From Sinorhizobium meliloti (lineage in GTDB: Bacteria > Pseudomonadota > Alphaproteobacteria > Rhizobiales > Rhizobiaceae): 64,000 bases of DNA. Location of the stretch: assembly GCF_035610345.1 (NCBI RefSeq), contig NZ_CP141212.1:315976-379975 (forward strand), in the 5' to 3' direction. The number at the start of each line of letters is the position of its first letter. Within the stretch, counting starts at the first letter, position 1. Below the pieces are notes generated by a model. It was not told where the DNA came from, did no database searches, and saw only the letters and a list, made by a program, of their open reading frames with translations. Shown here piece after piece: positions 1 to 7,712 of this stretch. The translations under genes were made by a program, and so were the position numbers.

Positions 1-482
1 AGCTCGGGCAGGGCCGCATCGGCGTTCTCGCAACCGGTGAGTCCAGTTTTCACCAGGCCATGATGCTGCCGGACTGGGGGCCGACCACCCTTTTCGCCAA
101 TGGAGCGTTCGAGCCCGATGCCGCTCAGGCCGCCATGCTGGAAGCGCGCGGTGTGGAGATCGAAAGGGAGAGGGTCGTCGCTGTCGACGGAGCGAAGGCG
201 AGCGTGGTTCTCGATGGCGGCCGGACCGTTTCTCTCGAAGGCCTGTTCGTCGCGTCGCGCACCCGCATGGCGAGCGATCTGCCTGCAGCGCTCGGCTGCG
301 AATTCGAGGACGGGCCGCTCGGACCCTATATCCGGACGAACGAGGCAAAGGAGACGAGCGTCGAGCGCATCTATGCCTGTGGCGATGCCGCGCGGGGCGC
401 GGGCTCGGTCTCGCATGCGGTCGGCGATGGCGTCACGGCAGCCGTGGCCGCGCATAAGTCACTGATTTTCGACGTACACTGA
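1..482 (+). CDS. NAD(P)/FAD-dependent oxidoreductase, thioredoxin reductase-like (5' partial)
   Basis: The reading frame is open from the left edge (first full codon at base 3) to a TGA at 480-482, so only about the last 159 residues are present. The segment RIYACGDAARGAGS is the C-terminal FAD-binding motif of the thioredoxin reductase/pyridine nucleotide-disulfide oxidoreductase family, where the Asp contacts the flavin ribityl phosphate. It is followed by a helix rich in Ala and Val, as expected. The catalytic CxxC, if any, would lie outside the window, so a true thioredoxin reductase cannot be told from the common rhizobial cysteine-less relatives. The following gene is convergent, with a gap of only 4 bases. 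Confidence 0.75.
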   Translation, partial: LGQGRIGVLATGESSFHQAMMLPDWGPTTLFANGAFEPDAAQAAMLEARGVEIERERVVAVDGAKASVVLDGGRTVSLEGLFVASRTRMASDLPAALGCEFEDGPLGPYIRTNEAKETSVERIYACGDAARGAGSVSHAVGDGVTAAVAAHKSLIFDVH

Positions 483-486
483 GCCT

Positions 487-1194
487 TCATTCCGCCGTTT
501 GATGAGCGCCGGCGGCGAGGAGGAGGCGCTCGATCCGCCGGAACCCTCGCCTTTTAGCATGGGCGAGGGGCGTAACGCCTTCGCCGTCCGCCAGATCGAC
601 ATCCGCACCGGCCTCGATCAGCAGCCTGACGATGTCCGTATGGCTGTCGCCTCCGTTGCCGAGGATGATCGCCTCGAGGAGCGCCGTCCAGCCGAGGCGG
701 TTTACATGGTCGACGGCAACCCCGGCATCGATCAGCGTCTTCACGGTTTCGACATGGCCGCGCTCGGCGGCTGGAATGAGGGCGGTGCCGCCGTAGCGGT
801 TGGTGCTTTTGAGATCGGCGCCATGCGCGAGCGTCATCTTCAATATTTCGAGATGGCCGCGCGCGCCGGCATAGAGATAAGGGCTGTCCTCGATGCGGTC
901 CTTGGCATTGACGTCGGCACCGGCCGCGATGAGAGCCCTTGCGGCCTCGATATTGTTCTCATGCGTGGCGATGAGCAGGGCCGTCGCGCCTGTTTCGTCG
1001 CGCGCATCCACGTGTGCGCCGCGCTCTACGAGAGCGCTGATTTCGGCGGCATTGCCCAGCCGGGCGGCCGTGAGGAGTTCTTTATCCAGCATGGCGGCCT
1101 TCGCGACCCCTGTTAGACTGAAAAGAGTGACGAGAGCGATGACGGCGTAGCGCAGCAGGCCTCGTGCAGCCGATCTCTGAAGCGGGATGAACAT
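487..1194 (-). CDS. Exported ankyrin-repeat protein
   Basis: A 235-residue protein. Residues 1-33 look like a Sec signal peptide: basic start, hydrophobic core AVIALVTLFSLTGVA, and a likely cleavage site at AKA/A. The rest is about five ankyrin repeats, seen as repeated AARLGN, ARALIAAGADVNAKD and VRLLIEAGADVDLAD units at roughly 33-residue spacing. Ankyrin repeats are protein-binding scaffolds. The export signal suggests action in the periplasm, but the partner is unknown. Its start lies 2 bases from the stop of the upstream SDR-like gene, so the two are probably co-transcribed. No enzymatic domain is visible. Confidence 0.8.
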   Translation of the reverse strand: MFIPLQRSAARGLLRYAVIALVTLFSLTGVAKAAMLDKELLTAARLGNAAEISALVERGAHVDARDETGATALLIATHENNIEAARALIAAGADVNAKDRIEDSPYLYAGARGHLEILKMTLAHGADLKSTNRYGGTALIPAAERGHVETVKTLIDAGVAVDHVNRLGWTALLEAIILGNGGDSHTDIVRLLIEAGADVDLADGEGVTPLAHAKRRGFRRIERLLLAAGAHQTAE

Positions 1195-1196
1195 GG

Positions 1197-1976
1197 TCAG
1201 AGCATCGAACGGCTGAGCCCGCCGTCGACGGGCAGCGCAATCCCGGTGATGTAGGCGGCCTGCCGGCTTGCGAGAAAGGCTGCGGCAGCACCGAACTCGG
1301 CCGGCGTCCCATAGCGCCCGACCGGAATTTCCGACTGGCTGCGCACTGCAACGGTTTCGACGCTGACGCCCTCGGCCTCCGCATCCTTGCGATCGAAGCT
1401 CAGGGTCCGGTCCGTCGCAAGCCGGCCGGGCAGGAGCATGTTGACGGTCACGCCGTCGGCTGCCACCTCGCTGGCGAGCGTCTTCATCCAGCCGGCAAGC
1501 GCGCTGCGCAACGCGTTGGACGCCGTCAGGCCAGGGATCGGCTCGCGGATGCTGGTGGAGGCGACGGCAACGATGCGGCCGAAGCGGCGCTCCCGCATGG
1601 ACGGCAGCAGGCGGTGCGAAATGCGCATGCCGGAAAGCACCATCGCCTCGAACTGGGCCCGCCAGAAGCCGGGATCGATGTCGGCAGCATTCGTCGGCGG
1701 CGGACCGCCACCGTTCAGCACCAGAATATCGATCTGTCCGAATGAAGCGGCGAGCCGATCGAGGAAGGGGTCGACGACTTCAGGCTTTGCCAGGTCCAGC
1801 GAAAAGCCGGCAGCATTCGGGCCGATTTCCGCTGCGGCCTTCGCTGCGGTTTCGACGTTCCGGCCGGTCAGCGCGACCGCAACGCCTTCCCCCGCAAGCG
1901 CTTCGGCGATACCGCGCCCGAGCCCTTTGCTGCCACCGAGAACGAGCGCCTTTTTGCCGCTAATGCCGAGATCCAT
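1197..1976 (-). CDS. SDR-family (3-oxoacyl-ACP reductase-like) protein lacking catalytic Tyr/Lys
   Basis: A 259-residue short-chain dehydrogenase/reductase fold protein. The nucleotide-binding motif GGSKGLGRG is at residues 14-22 and an NGGG segment (NNAG equivalent) is near 88-91. The C-terminal end is PVDGG-type, as in FabG. The catalytic YxxxK is not intact: the segment PGLTASNALRSAL puts Leu150 and Asn154 where Tyr and Lys are expected, although Ser140/Ser142 are present. The start at 1976 is chosen because AGGAGGAAGGAAT immediately precedes the ATG. An upstream in-frame start at 2045 lacks such a site. It sits upstream of the ankyrin gene. Its substrate is unknown and the canonical SDR reaction is doubtful. 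Confidence 0.8.
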   Translation of the reverse strand: MDLGISGKKALVLGGSKGLGRGIAEALAGEGVAVALTGRNVETAAKAAAEIGPNAAGFSLDLAKPEVVDPFLDRLAASFGQIDILVLNGGGPPPTNAADIDPGFWRAQFEAMVLSGMRISHRLLPSMRERRFGRIVAVASTSIREPIPGLTASNALRSALAGWMKTLASEVAADGVTVNMLLPGRLATDRTLSFDRKDAEAEGVSVETVAVRSQSEIPVGRYGTPAEFGAAAAFLASRQAAYITGIALPVDGGLSRSML

Positions 1977-2063
1977 ATTCCTTCCTCCTGCTTTGATCGA
2001 TGGCAACGCCTGGCTGCCTGGCACTTCTCCCCGGCCGGCTGGCAAAGCGGCCCGCCGCTCCGT

Positions 2064-3638
2064 TCACGCAAGCTGCCAGGCGATGTAGACGAGCGTCGCC
2101 GCGATAAGCCATAGCGCGATACGGCCCGAGCGCGTATGGCGCGCCTCGGCTCTGCCGATCGCTTCCGCGGTCTCCGGATCGAAGCGCAGGCCGTTCTCGC
2201 TCATTGCCATGATTTCCGCCGAGAACCGCTCGGTCCGGGCTGCGATCTCCGGCAGCGCTTCGGCAACCCGCAGCGCCGCATGAACGCCGTCGCGCAGGTC
2301 GGCGACGATGCGTTTCGGCCCGAGATTGTCCCTTATCCACTTGCCGACCACCGGTTCGGACGCCTTCCACATGTTGAAGCGCGGATTGAGCGTTCGGGCG
2401 ACGCCCTCGACGACGACCATCGTCTTCTGCAGCATCACCAGTTCGGGGCGGGTCTGCATGTCGAAAAGTTCGGTGACCTCGAACAGCAGCGTCAGCAGCT
2501 TCGCCATCGAGATCGTCTCGGCCGGCTGGCCGTGGATCGGCTCGCCGATGGCGCGGATCGCCTGGGCGAAGCTTGCCGCGTCGTGGTGCGAGGGAACGTA
2601 ACCGGCCTCGAAATGCACATCCGCGACGCGCTGATAATCGCGCATGATGAAGCCGTAGAGGATCTCGGCCAGGAAGCGTCGTTCCTTCCGGCCGAGGCGG
2701 CCGACGATCCCCATGTCGACGGCGACGATATGGCCCGCATCGTCGACGAAGAGGTTGCCCTGATGCATGTCCGCGTGGAAGAAGCCGTCCCGGAGCGTGT
2801 GGCGCAGAAAGGACTGGATCAGCGTTTCGGCCAGGCGGTTCAGGTCGTGGCCGGCCCTTTTCAGCCCTTCGATGTCCGACATCTTGACGCCGTCGATCCA
2901 TTCCATCGTCACGACGTCGCGGCCGGTGCGCTCCCAATCGACCCTGGGCACGCGAAAGCCGGAGTCCTCCCTGGTGTTCTCGCCAAGTTCGGAAAGCGCC
3001 GCGGCCTCGAGTCTCAGATCCATTTCGACCTTGGTCGTCTGCTCCAGCGTCTTCGTCACCTCGACCGGCCTCAGGCGGCGCGTATAGGGCAGGAATCGCT
3101 CCTGCATGCGCGATACCAGATACATGGCCTCGATGTCGGCCACAAAGCGCTGGCGCACGCCCGGGCGGATGACCTTGACGGCCACCCTTTCGCGCGTGCC
3201 GCCGCGCATGACCACGGCGGGGTGAACCTGGGCGATCGATGCGGCTGCGATCGGCTCGGAGAATTCGACGAAGAGCTCGCCGACGGGGCGCCCGAGAGAC
3301 GCCTCTATCGCGGCCCTGGACGCGCTCTCGGGAAACGTCGCCATGCGGTCCTGGAGCAGCGAAAGGTCGGCGGCAAGTTCGGCGCCGACCACGTCCGGGC
3401 GGGTCGCGAGAAACTGGCCGATCTTGACATAGGAAGGGCCGAGCCGTTCCACCGCCCGGGCGAGGCGGCCGCTGCGCGCACCGAACCGGGCCTCGCGGCT
3501 GGCGAGCAGGCCGGCGAGCTTCTGCACGAATCGTGCGAGCGGGGGCAGGTGTTCGGAGGGGACCGCGGCAAACGCATTCTCGCGCGCAAGGACCCAGCCG
3601 ATCCGTATGAGACGGAAATATGCTCCGGGAGTGCTCAT
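2064..3638 (-). CDS. ubiB: Atypical kinase/ATPase UbiB, ubiquinone biosynthesis
   Basis: A 524-residue member of the ABC1/UbiB protein-kinase-like family, required in proteobacteria for aerobic ubiquinone synthesis, probably as an ATPase acting on lipid intermediates at the inner membrane. The family KxGQ motif is at residues 72-75 (YVKIGQF). The alanine-rich loop IAAASIAQVH and kinase-like motifs follow (HADMHQGNLFVD, then VDMGIVG). One hydrophobic segment at the extreme C terminus (IALWLIAATLVYIAWQLA) anchors it in the membrane. Its start is 4 bases after the ubiE stop, so ubiE-ubiB form an operon. The start MSTPGAYFRL is preferred over an upstream in-frame ATG at 3722 that lies inside ubiE. 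Confidence 0.93.
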   Translation of the reverse strand: MSTPGAYFRLIRIGWVLARENAFAAVPSEHLPPLARFVQKLAGLLASREARFGARSGRLARAVERLGPSYVKIGQFLATRPDVVGAELAADLSLLQDRMATFPESASRAAIEASLGRPVGELFVEFSEPIAAASIAQVHPAVVMRGGTRERVAVKVIRPGVRQRFVADIEAMYLVSRMQERFLPYTRRLRPVEVTKTLEQTTKVEMDLRLEAAALSELGENTREDSGFRVPRVDWERTGRDVVTMEWIDGVKMSDIEGLKRAGHDLNRLAETLIQSFLRHTLRDGFFHADMHQGNLFVDDAGHIVAVDMGIVGRLGRKERRFLAEILYGFIMRDYQRVADVHFEAGYVPSHHDAASFAQAIRAIGEPIHGQPAETISMAKLLTLLFEVTELFDMQTRPELVMLQKTMVVVEGVARTLNPRFNMWKASEPVVGKWIRDNLGPKRIVADLRDGVHAALRVAEALPEIAARTERFSAEIMAMSENGLRFDPETAEAIGRAEARHTRSGRIALWLIAATLVYIAWQLA

Positions 3639-3642
3639 GCGC

Positions 3643-4419
3643 TCAGATTTTCCAGCCGGAATGCAGCGCTGCGATGCCGCCGGTATAATTGGTGAAGGAG
3701 ACGCGGGCGAAGCCGGCATCACGGATCATGGCGGCGAAATCACGCTGGTTCGGAAACTTGCGGATCGATTCCACCAGATATTGGTAGGGCGCATCGTCGC
3801 CGGTGATGAGCTTGCCGAATTTCGGAATCGCATTGAAGGACCAGGCGTCGTAGAAGCGGTCGAGCAGCGGCATCTCCACTTCGGAGAATTCGAGCACGAG
3901 GAGCCGGCCGCCGCGCTTGAGCACGCGGTAGGCCTCCTTGAGCGCGACCTCGATGCGCGGCACGTTGCGGATGCCGAAGGCGATCGTGTAGGCGTCGAAT
4001 GAATTCGCCGCGAAGGGCAGGTCTTCGGCGTTGGCCTCGACGAAGTCGAGATTGGCGTCGATCCCCTTCTTGCGGGCGCGCTCGGCGCCCACCGAGAGCA
4101 TCGAGCCGTTGATGTCGAGGACGGTCGCATGGGCCTTGCGCCCGGAGCGCTCGACGATGCGGAAGGCGATGTCACCGGTGCCGCCGGCGACATCGAGAAC
4201 CCGATAGCCCTCGCGGCTCGGCGGGTTGAGCGCCGCGATCATCGCATCCTTCCAGACGCGGTGCAGCCCGGCCGACATCACGTCGTTCATGATGTCGTAG
4301 CGTTTGGCGACCTTGTGGAAGACGTCGTTGACGAGCGGCTGCTTCTCGCCCGTGCCGACTTCGCGGAAACCGAATGAGGTCTCCATCCCGCCCCTCGCCG
4401 ATACGCGCTCATCCGCCAT
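3643..4419 (-). CDS. ubiE: Demethylmenaquinone/2-methoxy-6-polyprenyl-1,4-benzoquinol methylase UbiE
   Basis: A 258-residue class I SAM-dependent C-methyltransferase of ubiquinone biosynthesis. Family features are the N-terminal [20 protein letters not shown] motif [14 protein letters not shown] near residues 75-87, NAEDLPF and FGIRNVPR. The C terminus [17 protein letters not shown] is typical of UbiE. The chosen ATG at 4419 has GGAG about 8 bases upstream. An in-frame ATG at 4455 is less likely. It is first in an operon with ubiB and is divergent from mutM, with about 180 bases between them for both promoters. Confidence 0.95.
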   Translation of the reverse strand: MADERVSARGGMETSFGFREVGTGEKQPLVNDVFHKVAKRYDIMNDVMSAGLHRVWKDAMIAALNPPSREGYRVLDVAGGTGDIAFRIVERSGRKAHATVLDINGSMLSVGAERARKKGIDANLDFVEANAEDLPFAANSFDAYTIAFGIRNVPRIEVALKEAYRVLKRGGRLLVLEFSEVEMPLLDRFYDAWSFNAIPKFGKLITGDDAPYQYLVESIRKFPNQRDFAAMIRDAGFARVSFTNYTGGIAALHSGWKI

Positions 4420-4600
4420 ACGAAACTCCACTTCAACGAATTTTGCCGGCACCATAGCGAAATCGCTCCGTGCACGCTATCTGAGCGAGAGGCGACCGGC
4501 TGCCGCATGCAGCGGGATATAGGCTATCGACGGCGTCATGGGAATGGCGTGCCGCTCACGTGGGCGGGTGCGATGAATAAAGGATGAAGGAACACGGCCG

Positions 4601-5506
4601 ATGCCGGAATTGCCCGAGGTGGAAACGGTCAAGCGCGGACTGGCGCCGACCATGGAGGGCGCGCTTCTGGTGCGGGCGGAGTTGCGCCGGCCGGATCTGC
4701 GCTTTCCGTTCCCCGAGAATTTCGCCAACGCGGTTGCGGGCCGCCGTATCATCGCCCTCTCGCGGCGCGCCAAATATCTGATGATCGAGCTCGAGGGCGG
4801 CGACGTCATCATCGCCCATCTCGGCATGTCCGGCTCGTTCCGGATCGAGAAGGGCCCGATAGAGGCTGGCGCCAATCCGGCCGCGCCCGGCGCTTTCCAC
4901 CACCCGCGCGGCAAGGACGAGAAGCACGATCATGTCATCTTCCATCTCGATGGCGGCTCCGGTCCGGCACGGGTGATCTATAACGATCCGCGTCGCTTCG
5001 GTTTCATGGATCTGGCACGGCGCTCTGCGCTCGCCGACCACGTCTATCTCCGCGGCCTCGGCGAGGAGCCGACCGGCAATGCCCTCGACGCCGCCTATCT
5101 CGCCGCCCGCTTCGCCGGCAAGGTCCAGCCGCTGAAAGCCGCTCTTCTTGATCAGAGGACGATCGCGGGGCTCGGAAATATCTATGTCTGCGAGGCGTTG
5201 TGGCGCTCGGGCCTCTCGCCGAAAAGGGCGGCAGGCACGCTCGTCGACAGGCGGGGCCGCCCGAAACAGGCGCTGATTGCACTGACGGAAAGGATCCGCG
5301 CCGTGATTGCCGATGCGATCGCCGCCGGCGGCTCCTCGCTCAAGGATCACATTCAGGCGGACGGCAGTCTCGGCTATTTCCAGCACAGCTTCTCCGTCTA
5401 TGACAGGGAAGGCGAGGCTTGCCGCACGCCCGGCTGCCACGGTACGGTCGCCCGCATAGTACAGGCGGGACGTTCGACCTTTTATTGCCCGCACTGCCAG
5501 AAATAG
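4601..5506 (+). CDS. mutM: Formamidopyrimidine-DNA glycosylase (Fpg/MutM)
   Basis: A 301-residue bifunctional DNA glycosylase/AP lyase that removes 8-oxoguanine and formamidopyrimidines in base-excision repair. The N terminus [10 protein letters not shown] gives the catalytic Pro2 nucleophile and Glu3. A central helix-two-turn-helix contains [20 protein letters not shown]. The C-terminal zinc finger has Cys pairs in CRTPGC and FYCPHC and includes the AGRSTFYCP strand with the phosphate-contacting Arg. It is slightly longer than E. coli Fpg because of a Gly/Ala-rich insert near residues 85-110. It is divergent from ubiE and followed 53 bases later by the enoyl-CoA hydratase, a common rhizobial order. 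Confidence 0.96.
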   Translation: MPELPEVETVKRGLAPTMEGALLVRAELRRPDLRFPFPENFANAVAGRRIIALSRRAKYLMIELEGGDVIIAHLGMSGSFRIEKGPIEAGANPAAPGAFHHPRGKDEKHDHVIFHLDGGSGPARVIYNDPRRFGFMDLARRSALADHVYLRGLGEEPTGNALDAAYLAARFAGKVQPLKAALLDQRTIAGLGNIYVCEALWRSGLSPKRAAGTLVDRRGRPKQALIALTERIRAVIADAIAAGGSSLKDHIQADGSLGYFQHSFSVYDREGEACRTPGCHGTVARIVQAGRSTFYCPHCQK

Positions 5507-5559
5507 GGCGGCATGGCACATTCCGCTCAATCTTGCGACAACGCGTGAAGGAGACGGGA

Positions 5560-6333
5560 ATGAGTTACGAGACGTTGCTGGTCGAAACGCAGGGCCGCGT
5601 GGGCCTGATCACGCTCAACCGGCCGCAGGCGCTCAATGCGCTGAATGCGGTGCTGATGCGCGAGCTCGATGCCGCGCTGAAGGCCTTCGATGCCGACAGG
5701 GACGTCGGCGCCATCGTCCTTGCCGGCTCCGAGAAGGCCTTTGCCGCCGGCGCGGACATCAAGGAGATGCAGGGGCTCGATTTCGTCGACGGTTACCTCG
5801 CCGATTTCCTTGGCGGCTGGGAGCATGTCGCGAACGCCCGCAAGCCGATGATCGCCGCCGTATCCGGTTTCGCGCTCGGCGGTGGCTGCGAGCTCGCCAT
5901 GATGTGCGACTTCATCATTGCCTCCGAAACGGCGAAGTTCGGCCAGCCGGAGATTACCCTCGGCGTCATTCCCGGCATGGGCGGATCGCAACGCCTGACC
6001 CGCGCAGTCGGCAAGGCGAAGGCCATGGACCTCATTCTCACCGGCCGCATGATGGACGCGGCGGAGGCCGAGCGCTCCGGGCTCGTTTCGCGCGTGGTGG
6101 CTCCGGACAGGCTCCTGGAGGAGGCGCTCGACGCCGCGAAGAAGATCGCGTCATTCTCGTTGCCGGCGGCGATGATGGCCAAGGAGGCAGTCAAACGCTC
6201 TCTGGAACTGACGCTCGCCGAGGGCCTGCGCTTCGAGCGGCGGCTCTTCCAGTCGCTTTTCGCAACGGAGGACCAGAAAGAGGGCATGGCCGCCTTCGTC
6301 GCCAAGCGCAAAGCCGAATTCAAACACAGGTGA
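5560..6333 (+). CDS. fadB1: Enoyl-CoA hydratase (crotonase family)
   Basis: A 257-residue crotonase-superfamily enzyme, predicted to hydrate trans-2-enoyl-CoA in fatty-acid beta-oxidation. The oxyanion-hole segments are [10 protein letters not shown] (residues 61-70) and [10 protein letters not shown] (104-113). The two catalytic glutamates are Glu111 and Glu131 ([13 protein letters not shown]), as in rat mitochondrial crotonase. The start at 5560 follows GAAGGAGACGGGA. A longer in-frame start at 5419 would overlap the end of mutM. The symbol fadB1 follows rhizobial usage for this stand-alone hydratase and is tentative. It is not the two-domain FadB of enterics. Confidence 0.9.
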   Translation: MSYETLLVETQGRVGLITLNRPQALNALNAVLMRELDAALKAFDADRDVGAIVLAGSEKAFAAGADIKEMQGLDFVDGYLADFLGGWEHVANARKPMIAAVSGFALGGGCELAMMCDFIIASETAKFGQPEITLGVIPGMGGSQRLTRAVGKAKAMDLILTGRMMDAAEAERSGLVSRVVAPDRLLEEALDAAKKIASFSLPAAMMAKEAVKRSLELTLAEGLRFERRLFQSLFATEDQKEGMAAFVAKRKAEFKHR

Positions 6334-6368
6334 GCCACGGACAGGACTCTGTTTTCTCAAATTGCGCG

Positions 6369-6397
6369 TTGACGTGCGGGCGGTTTCCCTTTATACG
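6369..6397 (+). promoter_or_regulatory. Predicted sigma-70 promoter of rpsT
   Basis: TTGACG (6369-6374), a 17-base spacer, then TATACG (6392-6397). This is a good match to the rhizobial housekeeping consensus. Transcription would start near 6404 and give a leader of about 120 nt before rpsT. It lies 35 bases after the hydratase stop, so rpsT can be transcribed alone. Confidence 0.6.
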
Positions 6398-6524
6398 CCG
6401 CCCTCAGTTTGGAACGCCCTCGTTCGAGGCTTTCCGATAATACTCCCGAATTGCTTGTATGACAGGTCGCAGTGACCCGGCACGGCGAGGCGGAGTCCAT
6501 GTCAGTTTTCGAAGAGAGGCATCA

Positions 6525-6791
6525 ATGGCCAATACAACTTCGGCGAAAAAGGCGACCCGCAAGATCGCACGCCGTACCGCAGTGAACAAGGCCCGTCGTT
6601 CGCGCATCCGCAGCTTCGTCCGCAAGGTCGAGGAAGCGATCGCTTCCGGCGATCAGGCACTCGCAGCCGCTGCCCTGAAGGCGGCACAGCCGGAGCTGAT
6701 GCGCGCCGCCACGAAAGGCGTAATGCATTCCAACACGGCATCGCGCAAGGTTTCGCGCCTGGCGCAGCGCGTGAAGAGCCTTTCGGCCTAA
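6525..6791 (+). CDS. rpsT: 30S ribosomal protein S20
   Basis: An 88-residue, strongly basic protein that binds 16S rRNA in the body of the small subunit. The N terminus [13 protein letters not shown] and the segment [16 protein letters not shown] are diagnostic of bacterial S20. The start at 6525 has GAGAGGCATCA upstream. An in-frame ATG at 6459 would add a non-homologous leader. It has its own promoter and a strong terminator just after the stop, so it is a single-gene unit. The rpsT-dnaA order is common in Rhizobiales. Confidence 0.97.
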   Translation: MANTTSAKKATRKIARRTAVNKARRSRIRSFVRKVEEAIASGDQALAAAALKAAQPELMRAATKGVMHSNTASRKVSRLAQRVKSLSA

Positions 6792-6821
6792 CCCGGCTAA
6801 GAAAAAAGCTGTTGATGAAGT

Positions 6822-6846
6822 GCCCGGCGTGACCGCCGGGCTTTTC
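6822..6846 (+). terminator. Rho-independent terminator after rpsT
   Basis: GCCCGGCG, loop TGAC, CGCCGGGC: a perfect 8-bp GC-rich stem at 6822-6841, followed by TTTTCC. It lies 31 bases after the rpsT stop. Confidence 0.8.
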
Positions 6847-6983
6847 CGATTCGTGCCGTCGTCAACGGTGCGCGCGATTGACCTGGTCACGCTCGTGTCA
6901 ATACCGTGACAAAAAATACGCAGTTTTTTCAGTGGCTTATGAGAGGTTGCGGCAAAAATGTGGTCTCGCGACGCGGGCGGATT

Positions 6984-7121
6984 GAGTCCGAAGTGAGTCA
7001 AGCCATTTTTTATTTTTTTTCTTTTTCGCCAGCTAAGCAAGAACACAAAAAACAAAACCCTTGATTCAACAGGGATTCTCGCCGGACTCGGGAGCGGCAT
7101 GCAAAACCCGGCACGAGAGTC
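6984..7121. promoter_or_regulatory. Cluster of six GANTC (CcrM methylation) sites upstream of dnaA
   Basis: GANTC occurs at 6984-6988, 6995-6999, 7063-7067, 7074-7078, 7085-7089 and 7117-7121, six times in 138 bp. One more lies at 6848. In random sequence one is expected about every 256 bp. GANTC is the target of the cell-cycle methyltransferase CcrM, which is essential in S. meliloti and Caulobacter. In Caulobacter, dnaA transcription depends on GANTC methylation state. The cluster ends 36 bp before the -35 of the predicted dnaA promoter. Confidence 0.75.
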
Positions 7122-7156
7122 AACTGTCGACGCTTACGAGCGGGTAAAAAACGCCA

Positions 7157-7185
7157 TTGATCTTGCCGGGCGATCCTGCCTAAAT
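7157..7185 (+). promoter_or_regulatory. Predicted promoter of dnaA
   Basis: TTGATC (7157-7162), a 17-base spacer, then CTAAAT (7180-7185), close to the S. meliloti consensus TTGAC-N17-CTATAT. The start would be near 7192, which gives a dnaA leader of about 520 nt. It was identified by eye. Other promoters in this AT-rich interval are possible. Confidence 0.45.
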
Positions 7186-7712
7186 GCCTTCCACAGGGGA
7201 CACAGATCACATCTGTACGAGGAAGTTTAAGGGTCATTCCAATCGGGGTGGCTTTGGGCTTTCCGTCGCCTGTGGCGGGGTTAATTCCACGTCGATCAAT
7301 CAAACAAGTCGAGACGATAAAACCGGGCGAGCCTTCGCACCGGAGCGAGGACGTTTCGTCTTGTGGTTGCCGGCCGGGTTAGCCTTGTGAAGGCATGGGA
7401 TAGGAAGAAGGAGGCTCGGGCTGTCCGCTACGTACGAGGGTGCGGTCAGCCGACAACGAGGAAAAACGGTTCTGGTCGGCTTGAAAATAGCCGTGCAGAA
7501 TCGGTAAGGCGAAGTGCGAGGGGACATTTGCTTGAGGCGAAGGCGAGCGAATGAGCGCAGCGCGCCGTGACGGGATATGAGGAGCCCGTGTTCGGTGCGT
7601 ATCAGAGCGTCCGGCTGACGCGGCATGGCTTTGAGCGGCCGTGGCGGGCGGACATAAAGATGAGGCCGCCAGAAATGACGGCGTCGGAATAATGAAATTG
7701 GAAGGCGGCAAG

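Larger units (their letters stand above)
6847..7712. other. Gene-free control region and leader upstream of dnaA (about 865 bp)
   Basis: No credible protein gene lies here. In order it holds one GANTC site (6848-6852), a cluster of six more (6984-7121), an AT-rich stretch with a T tract (7006-7026) and A-rich runs (7042-7057), a candidate promoter (7157-7185), and a leader of about 520 nt before the dnaA start. The leader has an eighth GANTC at 7498-7502. It also contains inverted repeats such as AGCCGAC (7448-7454) with GTCGGCT (7475-7481). I searched by eye for DnaA boxes (TTATCCACA) and found no good match. The region therefore looks like a transcriptional control region for dnaA and not the replication origin. 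Confidence 0.7.

Noticed and set aside
487..1116. Long open frames on the strand opposite the ankyrin gene
   Set aside because: The plus-strand frame lacks any family resemblance, while the minus-strand frame shows a signal peptide and clear ankyrin repeats.
7186..7712. DnaA-box cluster or chromosomal origin upstream of dnaA
   Set aside because: The nearest matches (for example around CCTTCCACA at 7188-7196) differ from TTATCCACA at three or more positions, and no array is visible.
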